A stretch of 50,738 bases of DNA, taken from contig PAQF01000012.1 in the NCBI GenBank assembly GCA_002709695.1, forward strand, positions 1 through 50,738, in the 5' to 3' direction. The DNA is from Candidatus Poribacteria bacterium. GTDB taxonomy: Bacteria > Poribacteria > WGA-4E > UBA9662. A program made the position numbers and the translations under genes. Below are positions 1-8,297 of the stretch, piece by piece. The notes beneath the pieces were generated by a model. That model saw only the letters and a list, made by a program, of their open reading frames with translations, searched no databases and had not been told where the DNA came from. Each line of letters opens with the position of its first letter. Within the stretch, counting starts at the first letter, position 1.

Positions 1-295
1 CATGTGTGCACTGAAAAGTCAAAGTTTTTTTACACCCTATATTATCTCACGGCAATAACACCTCTTTTTAAAACATGAAAAAATAGTATACTTTCCATAT
101 TTCTTGTATATGACCACTTTTTAGATCAAAATTAATTTGATCCCTCTTACATTAATTTAACGTAATTTGTTCAGTAATTTAACGTGTTAACGTAATTTGT
201 TCAGTAATTTAACGTGATTTTTTCAGTCAAAGTTCAATACGCTATTATAACACTTTAAAAAAATTTACTTCGCACAGCTTTTATGAAAATAATAG
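1..295. other. AT-rich non-coding leader region
   Basis: No convincing reading frame was found on either strand. The stretch is strongly AT-rich and contains only the tandem repeat at 153-226. If a gene lies upstream, its end is outside the window. Confidence 0.5.
153..226. repeat. 30-bp perfect tandem direct repeat (2 copies) with flanking partial units
   Basis: Positions 157-186 and 187-216 are identical 30-bp units. Each contains the core TTAACGTAATTTGTTCAG followed by TAATTTAACGTG. A partial unit precedes (from 153) and a degenerate one follows (to 226, ending TTTTTTCAG). The array ends 70 bp before the -35 box of the next gene, so it could be a set of regulator sites or simply a slippage repeat. 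No coding frame crosses it. Confidence 0.85.
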
Positions 296-323
296 TTGAC
301 TTTATTAAGGATTTTGATATAAT
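296..323 (+). promoter_or_regulatory. Sigma-70-type promoter of the secreted-protein gene
   Basis: TTGACT at 296-301 and a perfect TATAAT at 318-323 are separated by 16 bp. Transcription would start near 330, giving a 5' leader of about 105 nt before the ATG at 435. This is one of the best promoter matches in the window. Confidence 0.8.
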
Positions 324-434
324 CCCGTAAACTAAACTGGATCCTACCCCAAGATTCCAAAGCTAGGGTTATAGCTCAGGGTTAGGGTTTGTTCTAAAAG
401 ATTAACTTTTAATTTGAAAGGAAGGATTTTGTAC

Positions 435-1280
435 ATGCAAATATTCAAGATTTGCTCTTTGTTTGCATTTGTAACATTTTTAATTTCGGTACAATTTGTG
501 TCTGCTGGAGATGTCATTAAAGATGGTCCTATTAAAAAAGGTCAGGAAATGGCAAATGCGAAAGCTGGTCCACTAAACGAAAAGCGTGATGATGCAAAGT
601 GGATCACCAAATGGTTGGTACCAGATGGTGGTTATATGGCGAACGGTGGGTTTCAAGCCTCAGCACCCAAAGATCTCATTGATGAAGCAACAAAAGGGAA
701 ACTGGATCAAATTACGTTATCGACTTATGAAGGTTTGTTGGAAGCTAATAAGATCGGAATTAATTTTCCCAAAAAGAACCATATGAAAGGTGCTGTAGGT
801 GACTTTATAGTCGTTGAATTTGAACCAGCTGAAGCTGGTGGACGTAATATGTCATCTAGATACGGGTTACCTTGCCAAAATAATTTCGATACCTATCAAA
901 TCATTGTCATCGATGCCCCCCAAGACATGAAAGCCATCATGTCTCCAGCACAGGATGACCACGCACAAATCTGGATCAATGGGGAAAAGTGGTTCAACGA
1001 CTCCAGATGGACGGGTTCCCCAGTAGAAGTTGATTTCGACATTGAGGTAAAGCTCAAAGCCGGTGGGAACGTCCTCCTATATCGTTGTGGTGAATCTGGC
1101 GGTCATGATTATGCTAACCTTCATCTAGATGATAAAACTATGGGCAAAGTAAAGATTTACCCGGATAGAGCAAAAAAGGCAAATGCGTTCTTTAATGAAA
1201 TTGCTCCAGCCTTTGGTGTGGCACCGAAAAGTAAATTGCCAAGTGTTTGGGGAGACGTCAAATCTATCAATAATCAGTAA
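435..1280 (+). CDS. Secreted protein of unknown function (281 aa)
   Basis: The ATG at 435 is preferred because a GGAAGG ribosome site ends about 9 nt upstream. The upstream TTG at 414 would put that site inside the gene. The first 24 residues form a signal peptide (MQIFKICSLFAF core, cleavage likely after VSA), so the product is exported. The mature protein has no motif I can name. Its C-terminal half (from about residue 160) alternates strands and contains DDHAQIWINGEKWFND and NVLLYRCGESGGHDYANLHL, resembling jelly-roll or PA14-like ligand-binding domains; that is only an impression. It stands alone between a strong promoter and a strong terminator, so it is a single-gene unit. It might be an abundant periplasmic binding or surface protein. 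Confidence 0.85.
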   Translation: MQIFKICSLFAFVTFLISVQFVSAGDVIKDGPIKKGQEMANAKAGPLNEKRDDAKWITKWLVPDGGYMANGGFQASAPKDLIDEATKGKLDQITLSTYEGLLEANKIGINFPKKNHMKGAVGDFIVVEFEPAEAGGRNMSSRYGLPCQNNFDTYQIIVIDAPQDMKAIMSPAQDDHAQIWINGEKWFNDSRWTGSPVEVDFDIEVKLKAGGNVLLYRCGESGGHDYANLHLDDKTMGKVKIYPDRAKKANAFFNEIAPAFGVAPKSKLPSVWGDVKSINNQ

Positions 1281-1308
1281 CGAAGTAATTGTTTCTACAC
1301 ATTATTTG

Positions 1309-1343
1309 GCGGTGTGCGGCCAATAGTCGCGCATCGCTTTTTT
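1309..1343 (+). terminator. Rho-independent terminator
   Basis: A 10-bp stem (1309-1318 with 1328-1337, including two G-U pairs) encloses a 9-nt loop and is followed directly by six T (1338-1343). It lies 28 nt after the stop of the secreted-protein gene. Confidence 0.85.
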
Positions 1344-1392
1344 GTATCTAACAACAAAATCTTACTTTAGTTTTTTTTAACCTATGTTAACC

Positions 1393-3027
1393 TCACCGCT
1401 GATTTTCAATAATAGTTAAATGTTGGTTAACCATTATATCTTCCAATTTCTGGATACTGCCGCTTGTCCACCGGACTTCAACTAGATCAACCTGTGTTGC
1501 TACATTCATGCCGAAATGTAGTCGAAAGTCGTTGACGCTACAATAACTTCCGCTGCTCTGAACTTCACGGACCTGTATCTGATTATCATATTGGATAGTC
1601 ACTTGTGCGCCGACAGCGTCGCGATTGCTTTTGGTTCCGATCAGTGTGATCTGTAACCAGCTTCGATGGTTACCCCCATCGTTTCTGAGCAAGGTGGCAA
1701 AATGGTTCGAATTTGAAATTAATACGTCTAAATCTCCGTCATTGTCATAATCGAAATAGGCAGAACCCCGAGCTACATGTTTTTGCGAAAAATAATTACC
1801 ACTTGAGATAGAAATCTCGGTAAACTTGCCATCACCACGATTTTCAAAGAGTTGATCCGGTTGTGCATAGGTCAATTGATCTGACTGTAATTCATCATTG
1901 TCCATAATATGCCCATTGGCAACGAAAAGGTCTAGGTCGCCATCGTTGTCAGAGTCAAAGAAAAACGTTCCCCAGCCAACATACAAATAACTTGGATTAC
2001 CTAAACCTGCCGAGGATGTGGTATCAATGAAGAACTCCTTCTCATTGTGGTAGAGGTTGTTGAATTCATAAGCAAAGTTCGTCACAAACATGTCAATCCA
2101 GCCATCGTTGTCGTAATCACCCACTGCGACTCCCATACCAGCTAGTGCATTACCAGATGCATCATGACCAACACCAGCTAGTGTTGCTACTTCAGTGAAA
2201 GTTTGGTCACCATTATTATGGAAATACAGATTCTTCGATTTGTCGTTAGCGATATAGATATCTGCGAATTTATCACGATTATAGTCTACAGCTACTACTC
2301 CTAATCCTCTCGCATCATGAAAAATTGTAGAGTTACCTAACTGGGATGTAATGACAGTAAACGTACCATCACCATTGTTCTGATAAAGTACATCAATCTC
2401 GCCATCATAAAAAATTGGATTTCGGTACCCATTACTTCCTGCGTTTGACGTTATCTGATCTGTTGGCACATAGTTGGCTAAATACAAGTCCAAATCTCCG
2501 TCTAAATCAAAATCAGTAAAAGCACAACCAGTACCACAACCGAGGTGCCCAACACCAGCTTTGTCCGTCACATCTGTGAAAGTCCCATCCCCGTTGTTAC
2601 GGTACAATATATTTTTCCCATAATTGGTAACATACAAATCAGCAGTGCCATTGTTATCATAATCGCCGACAGTAACACCAATACCATAACCAGAGTCACC
2701 TGTTCCCGATGATGCGGTTGTGTCAGTAAAAGTACCGTCGCCATTATTACGATATAATACGTTTGTTAATTTTGGGCTGCGGTGTAACACTTGCCCACTA
2801 TTAACAAAATATATATCGATCCACCCATCGTTATCATAATCAAAAGTAGCAACACCAGACCCCAATGTTTCTACAATAAAATAGCGCTGCGATTTGCCAT
2901 TCGTATGTTTGAAATCGATACCAGTCTTCCTCGTTACATCAACAAAGACTGGTCGTTTTGCCAAGATGCCCTTTGGAATTAAAAAAGTCAAAAAAAGACC
3001 TATTAACAGAAAATGTAATATCTTCAC
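1393..3027 (-). CDS. Secreted FG-GAP / ASPIC-UnbV repeat protein (544 aa)
   Basis: This exported protein has a signal peptide (MKILHFLLIGLFLTFLIPKG region, residues 1-23). It then carries many VCBS/FG-GAP calcium-binding blades with the DxDxDG pattern (first DYDNDG at 63-68, then repeatedly as DYDNNG, DFDLDGDLD and DYDNDGDLD up to about 435). An ASPIC/UnbV domain follows (about 455-535: NHRSWLQITLIG, RDAVGAQVTI, HFGM, VEVRWTSG). Such proteins are predicted to form a seven-bladed propeller at the cell surface or periplasm; their biochemical function is unknown. The GTG start at 3027 overlaps the TGA of a short coding remnant, suggesting past translational coupling. It is a tandem paralogue of the next minus-strand gene upstream. 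Confidence 0.9.
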   Translation of the reverse strand: MKILHFLLIGLFLTFLIPKGILAKRPVFVDVTRKTGIDFKHTNGKSQRYFIVETLGSGVATFDYDNDGWIDIYFVNSGQVLHRSPKLTNVLYRNNGDGTFTDTTASSGTGDSGYGIGVTVGDYDNNGTADLYVTNYGKNILYRNNGDGTFTDVTDKAGVGHLGCGTGCAFTDFDLDGDLDLYLANYVPTDQITSNAGSNGYRNPIFYDGEIDVLYQNNGDGTFTVITSQLGNSTIFHDARGLGVVAVDYNRDKFADIYIANDKSKNLYFHNNGDQTFTEVATLAGVGHDASGNALAGMGVAVGDYDNDGWIDMFVTNFAYEFNNLYHNEKEFFIDTTSSAGLGNPSYLYVGWGTFFFDSDNDGDLDLFVANGHIMDNDELQSDQLTYAQPDQLFENRGDGKFTEISISSGNYFSQKHVARGSAYFDYDNDGDLDVLISNSNHFATLLRNDGGNHRSWLQITLIGTKSNRDAVGAQVTIQYDNQIQVREVQSSGSYCSVNDFRLHFGMNVATQVDLVEVRWTSGSIQKLEDIMVNQHLTIIENQR

Positions 3028-3134
3028 TGATTATCGCGTACCTTCATTCCCCATGTAGACTTAGCCACAGGTTTTACTTGATCAACAATATCTTCTTTAG
3101 AAAGGAGTGGATAACTCAAATAAGGTGCAGGGGC
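3024..3134 (-). pseudogene. C-terminal remnant of an unidentified gene
   Basis: On the minus strand a 36-codon stretch (ending STWGMKVRDNQ) runs without a stop from after a TAA at 3135-3137 to a TGA at 3024-3026. That TGA overlaps the GTG of the FG-GAP gene. The residue composition looks protein-like, but in-frame stops lie directly upstream. I read it as the tail of a deleted or decayed gene that once preceded the FG-GAP gene. It could also be chance. Confidence 0.35.
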
Positions 3135-3229
3135 TTAAAATACGCCTCGAGATTATGCTAAGGCATATATCAAAACTAATTTTTCATTGTTTGTTTAACA
3201 ATGCTGATATTGATAAAAAATGTGAAAGG

Positions 3230-4888
3230 TTAATTTTCCTCAGTAATTGCGATGATTTGGTTACAGAGGATATTTTTAACTCGTTGTTTGATTCCACTCG
3301 GCCAACGAATCTCGATTTGATCAACTTTTTGATGGTTGCCTATTCCAAAAAGTAGCCTTTGATCACTATCTGAGGCATAGCCGTTCCCACTTTTCACTTC
3401 GGCGGTTTGGATAGTTTTTCCAGCGGTAACACGAACTTTAGCTCCAATACCGTCTCGGTTACTATAAGTTCCAACCAATTTAACGTGAAGCCAATTATTT
3501 GCATGGTTCCCCTCATTTCTTAACAACACCACTCTTTGATTAGAATTTACGATAAAAATGTCTGTGTATCCATCATTATTGTAGTCACCACTAATTGAAG
3601 CTCGTCCAACAAATGCTTGTGAAAAATATTCTCCAGCACTTTTAGAGACCTGCTCGTAAATCCCTTCTCCGGAGTTACGAAATAATTGATCCATCTGTGC
3701 ATAAGTTTCCGAGTCCGACAAACTTTCAATGGCCGCTTGTGGATGACCGTTTGCTATAAAAACATCTAGATAACCATCATTATCGTAGTCAAGGAAAAGT
3801 GGACTAAACCCAACAAACTGGAATGTTGGTTCGCTTAAGCCGACGGCTGACGTTTCCTCAATAAATATCCCACTCTCGTTACTATATAACGTTGCTGTTT
3901 CCGAATTTGCAACTAAGATATCCAACCAGCCATCCCCATTATAGTCGCCAGCATCTACTCCCATTGACCCCTCGGCAACACCGTTTGCATCGTAACCCGT
4001 ACCATTGAACAAACTCTCATCAGTAAAAGTGTTATTCCCGTTATTATGGTAAAAGAAGTTTCTATTGGTATCATTTGCAACGTAGATATCTGGCCAGCCA
4101 TCGTTATCGAAGTCGCAAGCAACTACTCCCATCCCTCTCCCTTCGATAGCGTTGGTAACGCCGGCCTTTTCGGCAATGTTAGTGAAAGTATTATCTCTGT
4201 TATTATGGTATAAAGCATCCGTGGTTCCTTCGTAAGCACGAGGATGCCCATAAACAGTCAAGCCATTTTTTGTAGCAACAGACATCGATAAATTATAGTC
4301 GAGATAATTTACTACGAAGATATCTAAGTATCCGTCCAAATCGAAGTCCAAAAAGGCTACGGCTACCCCCCAAAGGTAATTATCGATACCCGCTGGCCCT
4401 GTGACATTTGTGAATGTCCCATCCCCATTATTATGATATAAAACATCTGCTCCATAATTTGCCACATAAAGGTCTTGATAACCATCGTTATCATAGTCTG
4501 CTGCTGCTGCTGCCATTCCATAACCAATATCTCCTGTTTTCGATTTTGCTGTTACATCTATAAAATGTCCAGACCCATCGTTACGATATAACACGTTACC
4601 GGTTTGGTTATTGGTTGAACCAGTTATATATCCGCTGTTTACAATGTAGAGATCGAGGTATCCATCATTGTCAAAATCAAAGAATACTGCCCCTGACCCC
4701 ATAGTTTCAATAATATGGCGGTGTGCTGTTTTGCCGTTTATATGTTTAAAGTGTATGCCAACTTTTCGTGTAACATCTACAAAAGTTGGTAGATTGGAAT
4801 GGTCAGCTACGGCTTTTATGATATTCAATAGAAGCACAGTGATGCATAAGTTAATCGTGGTGATTTTAGCGAACAATTTTATTATCAC
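3230..4888 (-). CDS. Secreted FG-GAP / ASPIC-UnbV repeat protein, tandem paralogue (552 aa)
   Basis: This has the same architecture as the 1393-3027 product. A hydrophobic N-terminal export signal covers residues 1-28. The shared block FVDVTRK.GI.FKH.NGK comes next, followed by repeated DxDxDG calcium-binding blades (FDFDNDGYLDLY, DYDNDGYQDLY, DFDLDGYLDIF, DYNNDGYTDIF). The C-terminal ASPIC/UnbV domain contains NNWLHVKLVGTYSNRDGIGAKVRV and IRWPSG. Start is a GTG at 4888; no good ribosome site is visible. The two genes clearly arose by duplication but have diverged widely. Surface display or periplasmic location is expected; the role is unknown. Confidence 0.9.
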   Translation of the reverse strand: MIIKLFAKITTINLCITVLLLNIIKAVADHSNLPTFVDVTRKVGIHFKHINGKTAHRHIIETMGSGAVFFDFDNDGYLDLYIVNSGYITGSTNNQTGNVLYRNDGSGHFIDVTAKSKTGDIGYGMAAAAADYDNDGYQDLYVANYGADVLYHNNGDGTFTNVTGPAGIDNYLWGVAVAFLDFDLDGYLDIFVVNYLDYNLSMSVATKNGLTVYGHPRAYEGTTDALYHNNRDNTFTNIAEKAGVTNAIEGRGMGVVACDFDNDGWPDIYVANDTNRNFFYHNNGNNTFTDESLFNGTGYDANGVAEGSMGVDAGDYNGDGWLDILVANSETATLYSNESGIFIEETSAVGLSEPTFQFVGFSPLFLDYDNDGYLDVFIANGHPQAAIESLSDSETYAQMDQLFRNSGEGIYEQVSKSAGEYFSQAFVGRASISGDYNNDGYTDIFIVNSNQRVVLLRNEGNHANNWLHVKLVGTYSNRDGIGAKVRVTAGKTIQTAEVKSGNGYASDSDQRLLFGIGNHQKVDQIEIRWPSGIKQRVKNILCNQIIAITEEN

Positions 4889-5062
4889 AGAAACGAGAAG
4901 TAGATTATCAGGTTTAGAGTTAGTAGAAAACTAGTTATTGATTTCGGCTGTTCAGTTTGATTCTCGAGGCGGCATCAAACACAGTTGCGATTCAAAACGG
5001 TCTCAAACTTCTAAAGCAACTGTAGGAGGTTGATAACTATATATTGGAAGGTCAAAAAGTGG

Positions 5063-5107
5063 GTTGACAGATGATGCAGATTCGCAGCTTTCCCTTCATT
5101 TGTCAAC
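5063..5107 (-). terminator. Probable terminator of the helicase-HEAT operon
   Basis: Arms 5063-5074 and 5096-5107 pair over 12 bp with one mismatch on the minus strand (a G-U wobble on the plus strand), with a 21-nt loop. Read on the minus strand, the stem is followed by CCACTTTTTG. It lies just after the stop of the PDZ-HEAT lipoprotein gene. The loop is long, so confidence is moderate. Confidence 0.45.
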
Positions 5108-5128
5108 TCAGTTTTGAGAGGAACCTTT

Positions 5129-6589
5129 TTAAAGATCCTGTAGAAAATCTAGCGAATCAGCTTCTGCCTCTGTTCTTTTTGTTTCAGACTTCTGTGTTAA
5201 TATCTCATTTAGGAACGTAGCCAAACCACTAGTTTTATCTAGGCTTCCCTGCTGTTCTTCTAATGCAAGTATTGAGGTATCATCACCTATTTTGGCAATA
5301 GCATCAACTAAGGTCAATTTTGTTGTGTCATTGTTCTCATTTTTCAAGAAGGTAATCAATGCCTGACGTGCTTTGGAACCACCAATGTTTCCAAGTGACG
5401 AAGCTGTGATATCCCTGATTCCTGAGTCACCATTGTCAAATGATGCGATAAGTGGTTCAATTGCGGGGGAACCAATCTGGCTCAAGGTTAAGCCTGCTTT
5501 GAAACGAATGCCTGATGTTTCTTGGTTATCTTCTAGGACAGCAATTAGATCACCTATAACTGATTGAGGCTGTAGGATCCCCAAAATCGAGAGGCAGGAA
5601 CGACGGATCTCCTGATTGGGTTCAATTTCACGCTTGATATATTTTTTCACCAATTCCGTGATCTTTGTGCTACTAATTTTTTTGTATAGAGCTGCCGATC
5701 GATGGAGGAATTCTGTGCCAATAGGATCTGTAAGTTTAGCCTGATTTGTTTGAAGATCAACAGTCAACAAGTCGAGTATCTCTGCTCGTTGAAGTAACTC
5801 CGCATTTAATCCATCGGCAGGTAACTGGTCTGTATCCTTTCTCTGGAATTGTTGGAATAAACCGTTTAATTGGCTTAAAGCCACGAGCCGTTCTAACCCT
5901 TTTGCCGCAGGTTCCCTTAGAGACGGTTCCGTATCTTCGAGAAACCTAATCATTGTCTCAACCGCACTTGCATCAGCAATACTAGCCAATGCATTAATGG
6001 CGGCGATTTTAACGCCTATAAGCTCCTTCGTGCGAAATGATATTGTAGCTTTTGCTCTCGAAAATTCATTGACAGCTTTTTGGTAATCTTTGATTGTACG
6101 AATATTTTTCGCATCAATTATGGATAAAACCTGATCCCCTTCTTTAAGACCTGCGTTATTAGCTAATGTTCCACTTTTAATTTTCTTAATTCGGTTATTG
6201 TCATCAACACTGATCCCTACATCATCACCTTCTCGGCGAACCGAAAATCTTTGGCGAAGTTGCTTTTGGCTACTATCAATAAATTCAAGGGTAAAGCTGT
6301 TTCCATCTCTCATCGCACTCTCAATCGCTCGATTGAAGTCGGAGGGAGTGTTAATTTTCCGTTCACCAATTACATGTGAAATAAGCTCTCCTTCTTTGAG
6401 TCCTGATTGATTACTCGCGTTTTTAATTACTACACCAGTGGTTGACCAGCGATCGTCTAAGTCTCCATCGAGTTGTTGAACTGTTAAACCAAGAGTAGTA
6501 TCGATATACTCGTTATCTGTACAACCAATAAAGCAAAATATCGAACAACATACAAAAACAACTAAAACAGATCTGTTTTTAGCATCCAT
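5129..6589 (-). CDS. Lipoprotein with two PDZ-like domains and HEAT repeats (486 aa)
   Basis: The N-terminus is a lipoprotein signal: a hydrophobic stretch followed by FIGC with the lipidated Cys at 23. Two PDZ-like modules follow (about 30-115, with GVVIKNASNQSGLKEGELI, and 120-185, with GTLANNAGLKEGDQVLSI). The rest (about 190-465) is HEAT/armadillo-type helical repeats (AAINALASIADASAVETMIRFL, FKAGLTLSQIG, IRDITASSLGNIG). There is no protease domain, so this is not DegP-like; it probably acts as a membrane-anchored scaffold that binds peptide C-termini or partner proteins. It starts 14 bp after the stop of the upstream HEAT lipoprotein gene with a strong AAGGAG site, so the two are co-translated. 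Confidence 0.85.
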   Translation of the reverse strand: MDAKNRSVLVVFVCCSIFCFIGCTDNEYIDTTLGLTVQQLDGDLDDRWSTTGVVIKNASNQSGLKEGELISHVIGERKINTPSDFNRAIESAMRDGNSFTLEFIDSSQKQLRQRFSVRREGDDVGISVDDNNRIKKIKSGTLANNAGLKEGDQVLSIIDAKNIRTIKDYQKAVNEFSRAKATISFRTKELIGVKIAAINALASIADASAVETMIRFLEDTEPSLREPAAKGLERLVALSQLNGLFQQFQRKDTDQLPADGLNAELLQRAEILDLLTVDLQTNQAKLTDPIGTEFLHRSAALYKKISSTKITELVKKYIKREIEPNQEIRRSCLSILGILQPQSVIGDLIAVLEDNQETSGIRFKAGLTLSQIGSPAIEPLIASFDNGDSGIRDITASSLGNIGGSKARQALITFLKNENNDTTKLTLVDAIAKIGDDTSILALEEQQGSLDKTSGLATFLNEILTQKSETKRTEAEADSLDFLQDL

Positions 6590-6603
6590 TGAATCTCCTT
6601 AAA

Positions 6604-7530
6604 CTAATAACTAACGATAACGTCCCGCCCACCTTGCTCATTCAAAACATTTAACAACGGTGTGACGGCACGCTCATCTCCTAATTTCTCTAGTGCTTGG
6701 ATTGCATCAACGCGCATTGAGGATCCTTTGTTTTGAATGATGCTTACTAATTCACCAACCGCTCGTCCACCAATTTCCCCCAAAGCTTCAACTGCTAAGC
6801 GGCGAACTTCAGGACTCTCTCTCTGTTTTTCCCGTTTCTCTGATCCGGAGTTAATAATTTCAACCAGTTTTCCAATTGCGATTTCGCTACCAATTTCTCC
6901 TAGGGATTTCACTGCGTTCAATCGAGTTTCTTTACGTTTATAATCTAGAAATCCTATCAAGATTTCTACTATTTTTTGTGTGAACCTAGGATCTTTACCA
7001 ATAGTTGTATAGACGGTTCGTGCATCTTGGCGATCTCTATTATCTTTAGACGTTATCGCTTTCTTAAGTGATTTTAGTAATTTCTGCTGATTCCCTGATT
7101 CGTAGACTTTTTTTAGTGCGTACCTAGCTGCATCCTGAACATTTGTATCTTGCGATCGTAGCGTTTCGAAGATGAGAATCTCCAAGTATTCCTTGGGTGA
7201 GTTTTTGTAGGCTTGGTACATATGATCTCCTCTTTTATTGATTGAGGCGGCATTGTAAACCTCAGGTTCTTTATCTGCATCATAGAAACCTTGAGAATTA
7301 TAAAGTCCAAGCAAATAATTAGCTTCTGCACTATCTTTTGTGTTGTTTTGAATTGCCTTAACGGCTAGTTTGAACTTTTCAACTGCTCTTTCTTCTTTCC
7401 GACGCTTGTCTGATTTTATCAGTTCCTTTCCTTTTGAAAGATCAGTGTTTTGGCTAGTACACCCGCTACAAAAAAACACAAGCGAGCTTACAATGATTCC
7501 CCAGAGAAACGCGTTCACTATAATCTTCAT
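6604..7530 (-). CDS. HEAT-repeat lipoprotein (308 aa)
   Basis: A lipoprotein signal ends in CSGC with the lipidated Cys at 24. Residues 30-80 contain a short TPR-like helical pair (AVEKFKLAVKAI, AEANYLLGLYNSQGF). From about 110 to the end there are HEAT repeats (RLNAVKSLGEIGSEIAIGKLVEII, RRLAVEALGEIGGRAVGELVSII, RVDAIQALEKLGDERAVTPLL). It is likely a periplasmic-facing scaffold anchored in a membrane. It is the third gene of the minus-strand operon that begins with the helicase, and directly precedes the related PDZ-HEAT lipoprotein. Partner and exact function cannot be told from sequence. Confidence 0.85.
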   Translation of the reverse strand: MKIIVNAFLWGIIVSSLVFFCSGCTSQNTDLSKGKELIKSDKRRKEERAVEKFKLAVKAIQNNTKDSAEANYLLGLYNSQGFYDADKEPEVYNAASINKRGDHMYQAYKNSPKEYLEILIFETLRSQDTNVQDAARYALKKVYESGNQQKLLKSLKKAITSKDNRDRQDARTVYTTIGKDPRFTQKIVEILIGFLDYKRKETRLNAVKSLGEIGSEIAIGKLVEIINSGSEKREKQRESPEVRRLAVEALGEIGGRAVGELVSIIQNKGSSMRVDAIQALEKLGDERAVTPLLNVLNEQGGRDVIVSY

Positions 7531-7602
7531 AAAAAAATTGACTCCCAGCTATCTTAAAATGTGTGATTTTTTTAGTGTATTCAAGGGAAACTTAGCCCCA
7601 GA

Positions 7603-8214
7603 TTACAACAACTCTTGCTGTGCGTTTAGATCTTCTGGGATGGTTTCCGTTTCTGTGGCATTTATTCCCTCTAAACCATTATTTCCTAGGTTTGATTCTC
7701 CATCACCTTCATCAATGACAACCTGGTCTTCTGACACGTCAAACACTTTTTTAGATCCTTCTGCTGTAATTTTTTTTTGCAGTGTTATTGTTGGTCGCTC
7801 TTCAAAGCCCCAATTCCTGTAGGCTTCAATAATCGCAGTGTCAGATTTCATGACCTCAATCTCAAGGGTCTCAATACCGTTTTCATTGGCCATTTCTACT
7901 GCTGACTCAATCAATTTTGCTGAAACACCAAAGGCACGAAATGGCCCTGAGACATATAAGTCACCCACGTTAGCAACTGTAGATTGTACAGTTGCACGCT
8001 CAATTCGTACTTGTCCAATTGCATGGCCTCCAGCATCCGCGATAATGCGAAACACTTCACCTTTCTCGATCCTGTCGAGATCTTGGTTTATTTCTTCTTT
8101 AATCTCATCAATTGTTTTATTGGAAAAACAATACGTTTGTAAGTCTTGAACGTCGTCATCCTTCATCGGACGAAACTCTAATTTTGCACTAAATTCAAAT
8201 GCTTGATCAGCCAT
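7603..8214 (-). CDS. GNAT-family N-acetyltransferase with acidic C-terminal tail (203 aa)
   Basis: Residues about 10-145 form a GNAT fold: FRPMKDDDVQDLQTYCFSN at the start, GGHAIGQVRIERATV in the central strands, and the acetyl-CoA loop GPFRAFGVSAKLIESA. The C-terminal strands include YRNWGFEERPTITLQKKI. A tail of about 50 residues rich in Asp/Glu (EDQVVIDEGDGESNLG) follows and is not part of the usual fold. The ATG at 8214 is preferred over that at 8220, because the GGAG site sits 7 nt from the former and 1 nt from the latter. It lies 83 bp after the helicase gene and 72 bp before the lipoprotein genes on the same strand. Substrate unknown. Confidence 0.85.
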   Translation of the reverse strand: MADQAFEFSAKLEFRPMKDDDVQDLQTYCFSNKTIDEIKEEINQDLDRIEKGEVFRIIADAGGHAIGQVRIERATVQSTVANVGDLYVSGPFRAFGVSAKLIESAVEMANENGIETLEIEVMKSDTAIIEAYRNWGFEERPTITLQKKITAEGSKKVFDVSEDQVVIDEGDGESNLGNNGLEGINATETETIPEDLNAQQELL

Positions 8215-8297
8215 CAACATTCTCCATTTATATTTTCAGTTTAAGAAAAACTTGGTAAGTATCTCTGGTCAGAAAGACTCACAATTACCATGATATC

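Noticed and set aside
365-392. Telomere-like TAGGG/TTAGGG stretches in the leader of the first gene
   Set aside because: Only a few imperfect copies of a short motif in AT-rich leader sequence; no array.
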